A DNA stretch of 64,000 bases from Vibrio sinaloensis (GCF_000808535.1 NZ_JWLV01000001.1:840630-904629); one strand, 5' to 3'; counted from the first letter of the stretch, positions 54,491 to 63,880 are shown. The notes: a model not told the origin generated them from the sequence alone. Made by a program: numbers and translations.

Positions 54491-54520
54491 AAAGGCTGCT
54501 AAGTTTCCTTAGCAGCCTTT
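54491..54520. terminator. Bidirectional terminator, YfcC/FAD dehydrogenase
   Basis: AAAGGCTGCTAAG and CTTAGCAGCCTTT form a 13-base perfect stem with a TTTC loop between convergent genes. Confidence 0.85.
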
Positions 54521-54537
54521 CTTCAACACTATTCGTT

Positions 54538-56154
54538 TTATGCGTTCGCCGCGTCTTCGACCATTGCTTTAGACAGCGCTTCCGCCACCTTGATGCCATC
54601 GATACCCGCAGACAAAATACCACCAGCGTAGCCTGCACCTTCACCTGCAGGGTAGAAGCCTTTTAGGTTAACACTCTGAAAGTCTTTACCACGCTTGATG
54701 CACACAGGAGAAGACGTACGAGTCTCAACACCCGTTAACAGAGCATCTGCACTCGCAAAGCCTTTGATCTTTTTATCGAACGCAGGAATCGCTTCACGAA
54801 TCGCTTCGATTGCGAAATCCGGTAGCGCTTTCGAGATGTCCGTTAGGTGGATACCCGGCGTGAAAGACGGTTGCACATCACCGAGCTCACTTGGATCGCG
54901 ACCTTTCAGGAAGTCACCCACTTTCTGCGCTGGCGCATCGTACGTTTCGCCGCCCAGTACGTAGGCACCTGACTCAAGTTTACGCTGCAACTCGATACCT
55001 GCGAGTGGATGCTCTGGGTAGTCACGCTCTGGGTCGATACCAACCACGATAGCCGCGTTGGCGTTACGCTCTGAGCGAGAGTATTGGCTCATGCCGTTTG
55101 TTACCACGCGATTTTCTTCAGACGTTGCCGCCACGACCGTACCACCTGGGCACATACAGAAGCTGTAAACCGTGCGACCATTCTTACAGTGGTGAACCAA
55201 TTTGTAGTCTGCCGCGCCTAAGATTGGGTTACCCGCATTTGGTCCGAAACGCGCTTCATCGATCATCGCCTGTTTATGTTCGATACGGAAGCCAACCGAG
55301 AAAGGTTTTGCTTCCATGTACACGCCGCGATCGTGGAGCATTTCAAACGTATCACGCGCACTGTGGCCAACCGCAAGCACCACGTAACGAGATTTGATCT
55401 CTTCGCCGTTAGACAGCGTTAAACCAGTGATTTGATCGCCATCCATATGGATATCATCGACGCGAGTGCTAAAACGGATTTCACCACCCAGTTCGATGAT
55501 TTTCGCGCGCATTTTCTCGATCATCGTCACCAGCTTGAACGTACCGATGTGCGGCTTACTTACGTAGAGAATTTCTTCTGGTGCGCCTGCTTCAACAAAC
55601 TCAGTGATCACTTTGCGACCGTAGAAGTTTGGATCTTTGACTTGGCTGTAAAGTTTACCGTCGGAGAACGTACCTGCACCACCTTCACCAAACTGAACAT
55701 TTGATTCCGTGTTCAGTGTGCGCTTACGCCAGAAGCCGAAGGTATCTTTCGTACGCTCGCGCACCTCTTTACCACGCTCAACCACAATAGGTTTAAAGCC
55801 AGCTTGGGCAAGAATCAGCGCAGCAAACAAACCACATGGACCAAAGCCAATAACCACTGGACGCTCTGTGAGATTTTCAGGCGCTTTGGCGACGAACTTG
55901 TACTCCATGTCTGGCGTTTCTTTCACGTGCGGGTCGCTCACGAACTGCTCTAACAATGCCGCTTCGTTTTCAACGATCACGTCTAGCGTGTAGATAAGGA
56001 GAATATTGGCTTTCTTACGAGCATCGTAACCACGACGGAAAACATTGTAAGAGATGACTTGGTCTTCAGAGATACCAAGTTTCTTGGTGATGGCAGCGGT
56101 CAGCGCCTCTTCCTCATGATCAAGAGGAAGTTTGATTTCGTTTAAACGTATCAT
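54538..56154 (-). CDS. FAD-dependent dehydrogenase (COG2509 type)
   Basis: 538 residues. An N-terminal domain of about 90 residues (NVFRRGYDARKK) precedes the FAD-binding motif VVIGFGPCGLFAALILAQAG (split, about residues 100-118), VQFGEGGAGTFSDGKLYS and the C-terminal PAGEGAGYAGGILSAGIDG. Widely conserved; the reaction is not established. Divergent from the ferredoxin gene 180 bases away, a possible electron partner, though this is only positional. Confidence 0.9.
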   Translation of the reverse strand: MIRLNEIKLPLDHEEEALTAAITKKLGISEDQVISYNVFRRGYDARKKANILLIYTLDVIVENEAALLEQFVSDPHVKETPDMEYKFVAKAPENLTERPVVIGFGPCGLFAALILAQAGFKPIVVERGKEVRERTKDTFGFWRKRTLNTESNVQFGEGGAGTFSDGKLYSQVKDPNFYGRKVITEFVEAGAPEEILYVSKPHIGTFKLVTMIEKMRAKIIELGGEIRFSTRVDDIHMDGDQITGLTLSNGEEIKSRYVVLAVGHSARDTFEMLHDRGVYMEAKPFSVGFRIEHKQAMIDEARFGPNAGNPILGAADYKLVHHCKNGRTVYSFCMCPGGTVVAATSEENRVVTNGMSQYSRSERNANAAIVVGIDPERDYPEHPLAGIELQRKLESGAYVLGGETYDAPAQKVGDFLKGRDPSELGDVQPSFTPGIHLTDISKALPDFAIEAIREAIPAFDKKIKGFASADALLTGVETRTSSPVCIKRGKDFQSVNLKGFYPAGEGAGYAGGILSAGIDGIKVAEALSKAMVEDAANA

Positions 56155-56334
56155 GTAGATGTCTCGTATAGATAGGTGTCTTAGCCAAAACCGCTTGAGA
56201 GGCGGTCAGCTCACAATGGCGCGCATTTTACGAGAAATTGATTTGTCTGTCATACTAAATCAAACATATTGAATTTTGGCAGGGGATGAGTATTATCCCA
56301 TTCCTTAATTTTGACTAAAGATAAGAGACCCATC

Positions 56335-56658
56335 ATGGCGTTTGTCGTAACCGATAACTGTATCCAATGTAAATACACTGACTGTGTCGCTGTATGTCCG
56401 GCAGATGCATTCCATGAAGGGCCAAACTTTATGGTCATTAATCCAATCGAGTGTATTGATTGCGGTCTTTGTGTTGACGAGTGTGACGCGCACGCGATCT
56501 TCCAAGAAGATGAAGTGCCAGAGGACCAAAAAATCTACATAGAACTCAATGCAGAGTTAGCGGAGCTTTGGCCAGTACAAACCGAAGTCAAACCAGCAAT
56601 GGATGAAGCAGAAAAATGGAATGGCGTGCCTGATAAGTTAGGTATGCTTGAGAAGTAA
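56335..56658 (+). CDS. fdxA: 7Fe ferredoxin
   Basis: 107-residue cytosolic electron carrier. The N-terminal cluster region is [14 protein letters not shown] and the second is [13 protein letters not shown], the pattern of [3Fe-4S][4Fe-4S] ferredoxins of the Azotobacter FdI/FdxA type. The ATG at 56335 gives the canonical MAFVVTDNC start. A terminator follows. Confidence 0.95.
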   Translation: MAFVVTDNCIQCKYTDCVAVCPADAFHEGPNFMVINPIECIDCGLCVDECDAHAIFQEDEVPEDQKIYIELNAELAELWPVQTEVKPAMDEAEKWNGVPDKLGMLEK

Positions 56659-56689
56659 CGAGCACCATTCTGCACATAACGAGAAACAC

Positions 56690-56723
56690 AAAGAGGGCTG
56701 ACAGTGATTGTCAGTCCTCTTTT
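56690..56723 (+). terminator. Terminator after fdxA
   Basis: Arms 56690-56703 and 56709-56722 pair with one G-T wobble, followed by T. Confidence 0.75.
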
Positions 56724-56776
56724 CGTTTTAGTGGTTATACACTTGCTATGATGCGTGTCGTCCCACTTCAATCCGC

Positions 56777-57148
56777 TCACAGGCCGACTATGGCCTCGAT
56801 TTCTATCTGCAAATCCGGATGAATAAGTTTAGAAACCTCTACCAGAGAACATGCTGGCAAGTGACCGTCATAGAAATCAAATAGAAGCTCTCGGATGCTA
56901 CCTAACATAGACATGTCGCGAACGAAAATAGTGAGTTTGATTAAATCACTTTTTGAGCGTTCTTCTACCTTAAGGATTTCTGAGAGTTGTCCGAGAATCT
57001 CTTGGGTCTGCTCTATTAAACCAGACGCTTGAGCACCCGTTCCATAAGCTGTAAGCCCAGAGACATAAAGTGTTTTGTTATGCTTTGCCGCATGAACGTA
57101 AGGCCCTGCAATTTGAGGTAACCCCTCGTAAGTCATCCTTTCTACCAC
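56777..57148 (-). CDS. RidA-family protein
   Basis: 123 residues of the YjgF/YER057c/UK114 (RidA) family, small trimeric proteins that hydrolyse reactive enamine/imine intermediates. Visible: LYVSGLTAYGTGA, VEERSKSDLIKLTIFVRDM, CSLVEVSKLIHPDLQIEIEA; the usual catalytic Arg position (PARxxV in RidA) reads PACSLV here, so activity may differ. The start is probably the GTG at 57148 with GGGAG upstream. First of three genes in an AT-rich patch. Confidence 0.82.
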   Translation of the reverse strand: MVERMTYEGLPQIAGPYVHAAKHNKTLYVSGLTAYGTGAQASGLIEQTQEILGQLSEILKVEERSKSDLIKLTIFVRDMSMLGSIRELLFDFYDGHLPACSLVEVSKLIHPDLQIEIEAIVGL

Positions 57149-57233
57149 TTAACTTCTCCCTAAAACTTAACGCATGGTAAAAATCCACACGCTGTGAATC
57201 ATTCTTAAATGCTTTCGCACAATTTCTGCCAAA

Positions 57234-57665
57234 CTAATTGGATACGAAAATAGCAAGCCCTTTAACTCTAGTATGTCGGTCACCAGAACTAGCGAAGCCC
57301 AAACTGCTAGAGTTAGCGTTAAGATTGATGACACTGTAAGTTGTCACCGTACCACTACGTTCCCTAATTTCGGTGAGGAGGATACCATTTGCCCCAACTT
57401 TAGATGCCTCGAGTTTGAGTCGAGACAATGCTTCATCAACAAGTTCGCCATCCCCCTTAAAGTCATGCCCAGCGCTGGCACTAACCATTGCAATTTCCTC
57501 ATAACTATCTGGGGCAGCTCTGTATAAGCGAACGTCTTCTATTGTCGTTGGCTGACGAGTCTCTCCAATCACAATTGAGGAGCTGTCAACTATCGTACAT
57601 CCTGTAATATAAAGTGCGATACTTACTATCACTGCGTAAAATTTACACTTCAAACCTAGCCTCAT
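57234..57665 (-). CDS. Small lipoprotein of unknown function
   Basis: 143 residues from the ATG at 57665 (57692 is the alternative; neither has a clear ribosome site). Lipobox YITGC gives a lipidated Cys near residue 23. The mature part contains DEALSRLKLEASKVGANGILLTEI, like small envelope proteins with a conserved KA...GANG helix-strand unit. No family is named with confidence. AT content is higher than in the neighbours. Confidence 0.65.
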   Translation of the reverse strand: MRLGLKCKFYAVIVSIALYITGCTIVDSSSIVIGETRQPTTIEDVRLYRAAPDSYEEIAMVSASAGHDFKGDGELVDEALSRLKLEASKVGANGILLTEIRERSGTVTTYSVINLNANSSSLGFASSGDRHTRVKGLAIFVSN

Positions 57666-57801
57666 TAATTTAGTTGTGTTTGGGGGTGGCATACCCCTGT
57701 TAAGGTCTTAACAACATAATTCTAAAGACAATGCATATTAATCATTCATACCAACGCGTAGAAAAAAGTCCATGTGATGGGCATTAATCTAAAACCGTTT
57801 G

Positions 57802-58539
57802 TCATACTTTATTTTTACCCATCAAAGATGCAAGACCTGTTAGAGAGTTAGTATTACTTGTTGACTCTTTAAGGCTAGCCAGTCCCAACGAAAGTAAGTT
57901 TGGCTGAGATTCTGCAGCTTCGACAGACCGCCTCAAGTTCGTTTGAGGTTTCAACGTAGTAAGTTCATTCTCCAGTTTTTTAATTTTTGAATTTAACTCT
58001 AATTTATCAGAGGTTAGCTTTTTTAAGCCTGAGCGGTAGATAGCAATCAGAGATTTATCTAGCTTATAGGCTAACTCTTCTGGAGATGAGTAATACGCGG
58101 GATTGTGACGACTCGACACGACATTTTTAAAGTGTTCAAATAGCTTTCTTTTCTTAGCATACTCTTTGTCACTTTTATCATCATGATATATAGGGTCAGA
58201 GCTAATGCCAGATTTGAAATAAGCAATCACAGGCTTGCCCATTTTCAAGGCATTCTCGTATTCCCAAAACGTAATACTTAACGTCAAGCTCCCCGTCATC
58301 CTCGGCAAAATTGACCCGTATCTGTCGCCAATAATGAGAACTACAAAATCACTTTCGCGTATGCCAGTTAAGATTTCATCCTTAGATGTTTGGCTAGATG
58401 CCGGTTGAATATCCAAAGCATTGACATTCAACCCTCTATCAGTAAGTGCTCTTGCAACTTCAGCTCTATCAGACTTCAAATCAACAAATGTTGAACTAAT
58501 AAAAGCTGAAGGATGAGATGTATGCATATTTATTTTCAT
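57802..58539 (-). CDS. DUF4062 domain protein (TIR-like)
   Basis: 245 residues. The N-terminal DUF4062 domain (AFISSTFVDLKSDRAEVARAL, split; then FVVLIIGDRYGS, ITFWEYENALKMGKPVIAYF) resembles the TIR-like fold found at the front of signalling or defence-type proteins. A coiled coil follows (KLELNSKIKKLENELTTLK), and a low-complexity tail of about 50 residues. The usual C-terminal NTPase or effector is missing. Base composition is AT-rich and the product Lys/Ser-rich, unlike neighbours, suggesting transfer. Function unknown. Confidence 0.8.
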   Translation of the reverse strand: MKINMHTSHPSAFISSTFVDLKSDRAEVARALTDRGLNVNALDIQPASSQTSKDEILTGIRESDFVVLIIGDRYGSILPRMTGSLTLSITFWEYENALKMGKPVIAYFKSGISSDPIYHDDKSDKEYAKKRKLFEHFKNVVSSRHNPAYYSSPEELAYKLDKSLIAIYRSGLKKLTSDKLELNSKIKKLENELTTLKPQTNLRRSVEAAESQPNLLSLGLASLKESTSNTNSLTGLASLMGKNKV

Positions 58540-58763
58540 TATCTTGACTACTCTGAAAACTACCTTAAAGCATAATTATTAGCTTAACTGAACCGGTCTA
58601 ACCTTTTTCGACTAGGTCGCGATACAGCACGGCGCTATCTAACAATTTATGTGCAAATCATATCACATGGGAAAAGTAGCTTGAGTGGCATTCTGTATAA
58701 CGCTCTCACACGGTAAGAAACCGTCATCAGGCAGTCGAGAAGCATTGAAATTCCGTAGGCACA

Positions 58764-58800
58764 AAAAAAGCGCAGTGACTGGTCATCACTGCGCTTTTTT
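58764..58800 (-). terminator. Terminator of the SPOUT methyltransferase gene
   Basis: Arms 58764-58778 and 58786-58800 (AAAAAAGCGCAGTGA and its complement) pair perfectly. A/T runs on both sides allow either direction. Confidence 0.85.
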
Positions 58801-58816
58801 AACATCTTGATTTGTC

Positions 58817-59551
58817 TTAACTGTGCTGACGGCGCAAGTTATCCAAAATAATGCCTGTGGCCATCGCGACATTCAGTGACTCTGCGCCACCAAATGCCGG
58901 AATGGTAATTTTGTCGGTCACGAACTTAGCCGCTTGCTCACGAATGCCGTGAGACTCACTGCCCATCAACAAAATGCCTTCGGCAGCAAACTCGGTTTTA
59001 TGCACGCTTTCACCTTCTAGGAATGCACCATAAACCGGCAGATTAGATTGTTCTAAATAGCTTGGTAAATCTAGCTGGCTTACTGTCACACGGCCAAAGC
59101 TACCCATTGTCGCGCTGATGGTTTTTGGGTTGTATGGGTCAGCACAATCAGTGCTCGCCACAATGTGCTTGATGCCATACCAATCAGCAACACGAATAAT
59201 CGTACCTAAGTTGCCCGGGTCAGACACGCCATCTAGGGCAATCATCAAGCCTTGCGCTTTTGGTGTTTCAACACTTGGAATTTCAACCACAGCGATGGCC
59301 GCATTGTTGCTAACCAGCGTGCTCGCTTTAGTTAAGTCATCAAGCGACGCTTCAATGCACTCAAAGCCGCTCAGTTCACTGCGATTCTCGGCCAGAAACT
59401 CTTGCGTGGCAAAAATCTGCTTAACCGTTAACGAGCTATTAGCCAACTCAAGTACGTTCTTTTCTCCTTGCACCAAAAACAGGCCAAGCGCTTTACGCTG
59501 TTTCTTTTGGCCAAGAGCTCGAAGTAATTTAAGTTGGTTTTTTGAAATCAT
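58817..59551 (-). CDS. TrmH-family (SPOUT) RNA methyltransferase
   Basis: 244 residues from the ATG at 59551, which gives the family-like MISKNQLKLLRAL start; 59596 would add 15 residues. The N-terminal substrate-binding domain (GLFLVQGEKNVLEL) precedes the SPOUT motifs: DGVSDPGNLGTIIRVADWYG, LLMGSESHGI and SLNVAMATGIILDNL. It methylates ribose 2'-OH in rRNA or tRNA using S-adenosylmethionine; the target is not set by sequence. Confidence 0.9.
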   Translation of the reverse strand: MISKNQLKLLRALGQKKQRKALGLFLVQGEKNVLELANSSLTVKQIFATQEFLAENRSELSGFECIEASLDDLTKASTLVSNNAAIAVVEIPSVETPKAQGLMIALDGVSDPGNLGTIIRVADWYGIKHIVASTDCADPYNPKTISATMGSFGRVTVSQLDLPSYLEQSNLPVYGAFLEGESVHKTEFAAEGILLMGSESHGIREQAAKFVTDKITIPAFGGAESLNVAMATGIILDNLRRQHS

Positions 59552-59746
59552 AATTTGTCCAAGGTAATAGGGGTAACCCAAATAAAAGCGCGGCAATTAT
59601 AGAGTAAAGCCTTGGTGAGCTAAAGAGGCGAACTTCGATTACTGGCCACTTCCCCATCCTCTTCGCCACCACTTTAGGACCTTGTACACAGCTTGCCACA
59701 AGTTGTCGTGATACCATCTCTGCATAATCGTTTATGGAACAATAAG

Positions 59747-60385
59747 ATGGTGACAATCGAACACTTCGAACCTCAGCTTTTGGCATTTATTCGCCAAGAG
59801 ATGGTCCAAGACCCTGCACATGACCTTAGCCATGTCGCTAGAGTCGTCACAACCGCTCGCGAATTGTGCGCGCAGGAAGGCGGAAAAATTGACATTGTCC
59901 TTCCTGCTGCCTATTTGCATGACTGTTATACCTTCCCCAAAAACCACCCTGATCGCGCCAAAAGCTCTCTTATGGCAGCGGACAAAGCGACGCAGTTCTT
60001 AAACCGCATTGGCTATCCGGAACAATGTCTAGGGGAGATTCACCACGCCATTTGCGCCCACAGTTATAGCGCTAACATCACGCCAACCACGTTAGAAGCC
60101 CAGATCGTTCAAGATGCGGACCGATTGGATGCGTTGGGCGCAGTCGGAATAGCCCGATGTTTGCAAGTGAGTGCTAGCTTTGGCTCTAGCCTTTATCACG
60201 TTGATGAGCCATTTTGTCACCAGCGCGAATTGGATGACAAACGCTACACGGTGGACCACTTCTATAACAAGCTGTTTAAACTTGAAGCCATGATGAACAC
60301 ACCGGCGGCAAAACAAGAAGCGAAAAGACGCACTGATTATATGAAAGGCTTTCTTGAGCAACTCAAAGGGGAAATTGCTCCCTAA
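59747..60385 (+). CDS. HD-domain phosphohydrolase (YedJ/YpgQ-like)
   Basis: 212 residues. Metal-binding HD pattern: HDLSHVARVV, AAYLHDC, HHAICAHS and VQDADRLDALGA. The arrangement fits YedJ/YpgQ-type small hydrolases, some of which act on nucleotides. The ATG at 59747 has GGAA upstream; the open frame from 59693 is unsupported. Single gene with a weak hairpin behind it. Confidence 0.88.
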   Translation: MVTIEHFEPQLLAFIRQEMVQDPAHDLSHVARVVTTARELCAQEGGKIDIVLPAAYLHDCYTFPKNHPDRAKSSLMAADKATQFLNRIGYPEQCLGEIHHAICAHSYSANITPTTLEAQIVQDADRLDALGAVGIARCLQVSASFGSSLYHVDEPFCHQRELDDKRYTVDHFYNKLFKLEAMMNTPAAKQEAKRRTDYMKGFLEQLKGEIAP

Positions 60386-60388
60386 AAC

Positions 60389-60412
60389 AGCCCACGATTT
60401 GGATTGTGGGCT
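60389..60412. terminator. Hairpin between HD-hydrolase and AhpD-like genes
   Basis: AGCCCAC and GTGGGCT pair around a 10-base loop between convergent genes; the T tail is missing, so efficiency is uncertain. Confidence 0.45.
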
Positions 60413-60431
60413 GGGTCCTCACTGCTAATCC

Positions 60432-60869
60432 TCAGCCATGCGTCATTTGAGTCGCCACTGCAAATCGATTCCACGCGTTGATCATGATGACTTGCATCAT
60501 CGCCTGAGCAAGAAGCGGTTCTCCCAATTCCGCCAGAGCTGCGTCATACACTGGCTCAGAAACGCCGTGTTGCGCGATCTGCGTCATTTCATCGGTTAAG
60601 GCAAGCACTGCGCGCTCTTGCGGATTAAACAATGGGGACTCTCTCCATGCGGCTAACGCGAACAATTTCTGCGTAGACACGCCAACATTGTCCGCTTCTG
60701 CCACATGCATCTCGATACAGTAAGCACATTGGTTGATCATCGATGCGCGAACCTTAATCAGTTTCTTTAATGACGTAGGTAACTCCGCACCCTCCAAGTA
60801 GCCTTCCACTTCCAACATGGCTTTGAGCGCTTTAGGTTCAACACTGGCAATATTAATTCGTGAATTCAT
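60432..60869 (-). CDS. Carboxymuconolactone decarboxylase/AhpD-family protein
   Basis: 145 residues with the AhpD-like redox motif CAYCIEMHVAEA (two Cys and the following His) inside the all-helical CMD fold. Such proteins act as alkylhydroperoxidase-type antioxidants. It is divergent from a LysR gene, the likely regulator, 115 bases away. Confidence 0.9.
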   Translation of the reverse strand: MNSRINIASVEPKALKAMLEVEGYLEGAELPTSLKKLIKVRASMINQCAYCIEMHVAEADNVGVSTQKLFALAAWRESPLFNPQERAVLALTDEMTQIAQHGVSEPVYDAALAELGEPLLAQAMMQVIMINAWNRFAVATQMTHG

Positions 60870-60984
60870 CTTCGTTCCTTTTCATTTCTGTGAAGTCAAA
60901 TTCATTGTGCATCAATCCAAATATCTGCAGAATACCAACCAAACGCAGTTTAATTTTGCATAAAACGCAAAGGTGAGACATGGC

Positions 60985-61899
60985 ATGTTTGAGTTGATTA
61001 GAGTGTTCAATCAGGTGGTCGAATCGGGGAGCTTTTCTCAAGCGGCGAATGCACTGAGCATGGCGCCTTCTTCGGTGGCACGAAACATAGACAACCTAGA
61101 GGCAAAGCTGCAAACGACTCTGTTTAAACGCAGCACCCGCCAACTGGTTCTCACTGACGAAGGGCGTTATTTTCATCATCAAGCCTTATCTCTGGTGGAA
61201 GAAGCGGATGCATTGGTCAATCAAATGAAGCAATCACCTAGCCAGCCCCAAGGATTACTTCGTATTTCAGCATTTGAGAGCTTTGGTAATGTCTTCCTAG
61301 CACCTTTGATCCCAAGGTTTCTTGCCCAATATCCAAAAGTTCAAATCGAGCTTGAACTCGATAACCATGTGGTCGACTTAAATAGTGACAACATCGATTT
61401 AGCCATTCGCATTGGTACGCCTAAAGACAGTCGATTAAAGGCACGAAAACTCCTCACTAACCGCACCGTATTAGTCGCATCACCTCAGTACCTAAAAACG
61501 CACCCAGCCATCACTGAGCCAAACGATCTGAGTGGACACAATTGTTTATTGATTAGCCAGCAGCGGCAGAAGTGTCATTGGTATTTCAGCCGAGAAAACG
61601 AGCGACACAAAGTTCAAGTAACGGGTAATTTTAGCTCAAGAGGTGGCTCGCCCATATTGCAAGGCGCACTGCATGGTAGCGGCGTGTTGCTGCTGTCAGA
61701 TTGGATGGTCGCTCCCTACCTAAAGCAGGGAACGTTGACGAATATTTTGCCCGAATGGCAGGTCTCTTATGGAGAGAAACGCAGCGATGAAATCTACGCG
61801 CTGTACAAGCCATCTCACTACCCGAAACCTCACATTCGCGCATTTATCGATTTTATTGTCCAACACTTGGATTCGATTGATGGATCAACTGGCGAGTAG
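60985..61899 (+). CDS. LysR-family transcriptional regulator
   Basis: 304 residues from the ATG at 60985 (a GTG four codons earlier is possible). The helix-turn-helix has GSFSQAANALSMAPSSVARN, and the effector domain has LDNHVVDLNSDNIDLAIRIG. It probably controls the divergent AhpD-like gene. The last 15 bases overlap the end of the convergent LysE gene. Confidence 0.92.
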   Translation: MFELIRVFNQVVESGSFSQAANALSMAPSSVARNIDNLEAKLQTTLFKRSTRQLVLTDEGRYFHHQALSLVEEADALVNQMKQSPSQPQGLLRISAFESFGNVFLAPLIPRFLAQYPKVQIELELDNHVVDLNSDNIDLAIRIGTPKDSRLKARKLLTNRTVLVASPQYLKTHPAITEPNDLSGHNCLLISQQRQKCHWYFSRENERHKVQVTGNFSSRGGSPILQGALHGSGVLLLSDWMVAPYLKQGTLTNILPEWQVSYGEKRSDEIYALYKPSHYPKPHIRAFIDFIVQHLDSIDGSTGE

Positions 61900-62505
61900 C
61901 CAGACACCGACGCCCATCATTAATGTGCCAGCAATCCGGTTCATTAAACGCACGTTCTGAGATTGACCAAGAAGACGCTTTAAGCCTTTTCCGCCTGTGG
62001 CGTAAAGTGTCATGCAGATAAATTCGAACAACAATATGATCGACACCAAGACAATCAACTGAGGCGTAAGAGCCGCATTTTGGTCGATAAAAGGCGGCAA
62101 CAGCGAGATCATAAATGCCCATCCTTTCGGGTTGGCAATCGCAGTAACAAACCCTTGTACGACCAAGTCCCAATCGCTTTGCGGCGCCGAGTCTTGTTGT
62201 TCAACGTTAATCGCCAGTTTGCCGCGCGAGCGCCACATTTGAACACCCAAGTAGAACAGGTATCCTCCGCCAATCAACTTCAATGCGACAAACAACCAAG
62301 GGTAGTTGAGCATCACTGCGGCGATTCCGAGTACCGCCGCCACTGCCACCAGCCCCACACCGACAAGCTCTCCGGCCATCATCCATAAGGTGCGTTTGTA
62401 GCCCACACTCATGCCAAGTGTCAGCGCCAACGTCATACACATCCCCGGCGTAATCGAAACAAAAAAGAAGGTTGGAATAAACATTCCCAGCAAAGCGGTA
62501 TTCAT
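61885..62505 (-). CDS. LysE/RhtB-family exporter
   Basis: 206-residue inner-membrane protein with about six helices. Family strips: FVSITPGMCMTLALTLGMSVG and GFVTAIANPKGWAFM. Members export amino acids or homoserine lactone-type compounds. Its 3' end overlaps the convergent LysR gene by 15 bases. Divergent from nfsA. Confidence 0.92.
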   Translation of the reverse strand: MNTALLGMFIPTFFFVSITPGMCMTLALTLGMSVGYKRTLWMMAGELVGVGLVAVAAVLGIAAVMLNYPWLFVALKLIGGGYLFYLGVQMWRSRGKLAINVEQQDSAPQSDWDLVVQGFVTAIANPKGWAFMISLLPPFIDQNAALTPQLIVLVSIILLFEFICMTLYATGGKGLKRLLGQSQNVRLMNRIAGTLMMGVGVWLLAS

Positions 62506-62721
62506 GGTTGAGTCTTTATATGGTTATTAGTTTGTTAGGCGAGATTAACACGGTTCACTGACAAGAGAACTAGAGATTGAGCGGTTTCTCAACATGATGG
62601 TCACGGATTCACCCGCAGCAAATTACCATTGATAATGGTTTTCGATTTACCCGTTTAGCAAATACCGTTATGGTGAATTCGTAACCCTATCGAATAACAA
62701 AAACAAGGACGTCATGCCATC

Positions 62722-63444
62722 ATGAACAGTACCATTGAAACCATTCTCAGCCATTGCTCCATTCGAAAGTTCACTCAAGATCCAATTGAAAGTGAGCAGT
62801 TACAAACCATCATTCAAGCGGGCTTAGCTGCCTCTTCTTCGAGCTTATTGCAGGTTGTGTCGATCATCCGCGTTACCGACAAAGAAAAACGCAAACAACT
62901 GGCACAATACGCGGGTAACCAAGCGTATGTTGAAAGCGCGGCAGAGTTCTTGGTGTTTTGTATTGACTATCAACGCCACACGGCCATCAGACCGGATGTG
63001 CAGGTAGATTTCACCGAGTTGACGCTTATTGGTGCGGTGGATTCAGGCATCATGGCGCAAAACTGCTTACTGGCCGCAGAATCGATGGGACTAGGCGGGG
63101 TGTATATTGGCGGTCTAAGAAACAATGCGGCGCATGTGGATGAACTGCTCGGTTTACCTAGCAATACCGCGATTCTGTTTGGTATGTGCTTAGGGCACCC
63201 TGACCAAAAACCCGAGGTAAAACCGCGGCTACCCAGCGAAGTTATTTTGCACGAAAACCAATATCAAGCGCTCGATTTAGAGGCGATTAAAACCTATGAC
63301 CAAACTATGCAAGACTACTATGCGAATCGCTCTAGCAATCAGAAGCAAAGTACTTGGTCACAGGAAGTCACAGGAAAATTAGCGGGCGAGTCTCGCCCTC
63401 ATATTCTGCCTTACTTGCACAGTAAAGGGTTGGCAAAACGCTAG
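62722..63444 (+). CDS. nfsA: Oxygen-insensitive NADPH nitroreductase NfsA
   Basis: 240-residue FMN-dependent nitroreductase (NfsA/FRP group), which reduces nitro compounds and quinones with NADPH. Strips: CSIRKFTQDPIE at the N-terminus, AGLAASSSSLLQVVSIIRV (FMN site), GVYIGGLRNNAAHVDELLGLP, and FGMCLGHPDQKPEVKPRLP. Length matches E. coli NfsA (240). A hairpin follows at 63494-63532. Confidence 0.94.
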   Translation: MNSTIETILSHCSIRKFTQDPIESEQLQTIIQAGLAASSSSLLQVVSIIRVTDKEKRKQLAQYAGNQAYVESAAEFLVFCIDYQRHTAIRPDVQVDFTELTLIGAVDSGIMAQNCLLAAESMGLGGVYIGGLRNNAAHVDELLGLPSNTAILFGMCLGHPDQKPEVKPRLPSEVILHENQYQALDLEAIKTYDQTMQDYYANRSSNQKQSTWSQEVTGKLAGESRPHILPYLHSKGLAKR

Positions 63445-63493
63445 CACGAAAGGAAGTCGAAGAGGTTTGTTTGAGTCTTCTATAGTGACAATG

Positions 63494-63532
63494 TTGAGCA
63501 CCAACCTCACAAGACTGACGTTGGTTGCTCAA
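63494..63532. terminator. Hairpin between nfsA and yajD
   Basis: TTGAGCACCAAC (63494-63505) pairs with GTTGGTTGCTCAA (63520-63532) with one bulged base, between convergent genes. The T tail is weak. Confidence 0.5.
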
Positions 63533-63535
63533 TCA

Positions 63536-63880
63536 TCACTTTTTGAGCATGTTGGCTAAATCCGCAAATGGATTGTACGTCGCTCCTTGGTGGTCATCTT
63601 CACCCGGTTTTACTTCACTGCCATAGCGTTCATGTTCTAGGTATTTACTGTGCTCATGATCGTGACAATAAAGGCACAATAGCTCCCAGTTGCTGCCATC
63701 TTCTGGGTTGTTAGTGTGGTCATGATCTTTATGATGAACGGTGAGCTCGCGCAGATTTGAGTAAACAAATTCTCTTGCACAGCTTCCGCATACCCAAGGA
63801 TAGAGCTTTAGCGCTTTTTCTCTGTAACCCGCTTCTTGGCGCTTGTAACTTGCGCTGGTTCCGTAACGATCTGATGACAT
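63536..63880 (-). CDS. yajD: YajD-family HNH nuclease
   Basis: 114 residues. The HNH core has a zinc-binding CGSCAREF and LLCLYCHDHEH, with the catalytic strip LTVHHKDHDHTNNPEDGSNWELL. It resembles E. coli YajD, whose target is not established. The last 120 bases of the window after it hold no gene I can support. Confidence 0.92.
   Translation of the reverse strand: MSSDRYGTSASYKRQEAGYREKALKLYPWVCGSCAREFVYSNLRELTVHHKDHDHTNNPEDGSNWELLCLYCHDHEHSKYLEHERYGSEVKPGEDDHQGATYNPFADLANMLKK

Noticed and set aside
62625..62639. ACCATT-GAT-AATGGT palindrome between LysE and nfsA genes
   Set aside because: It is short and common in AT-rich promoters; no regulator or second copy supports it.
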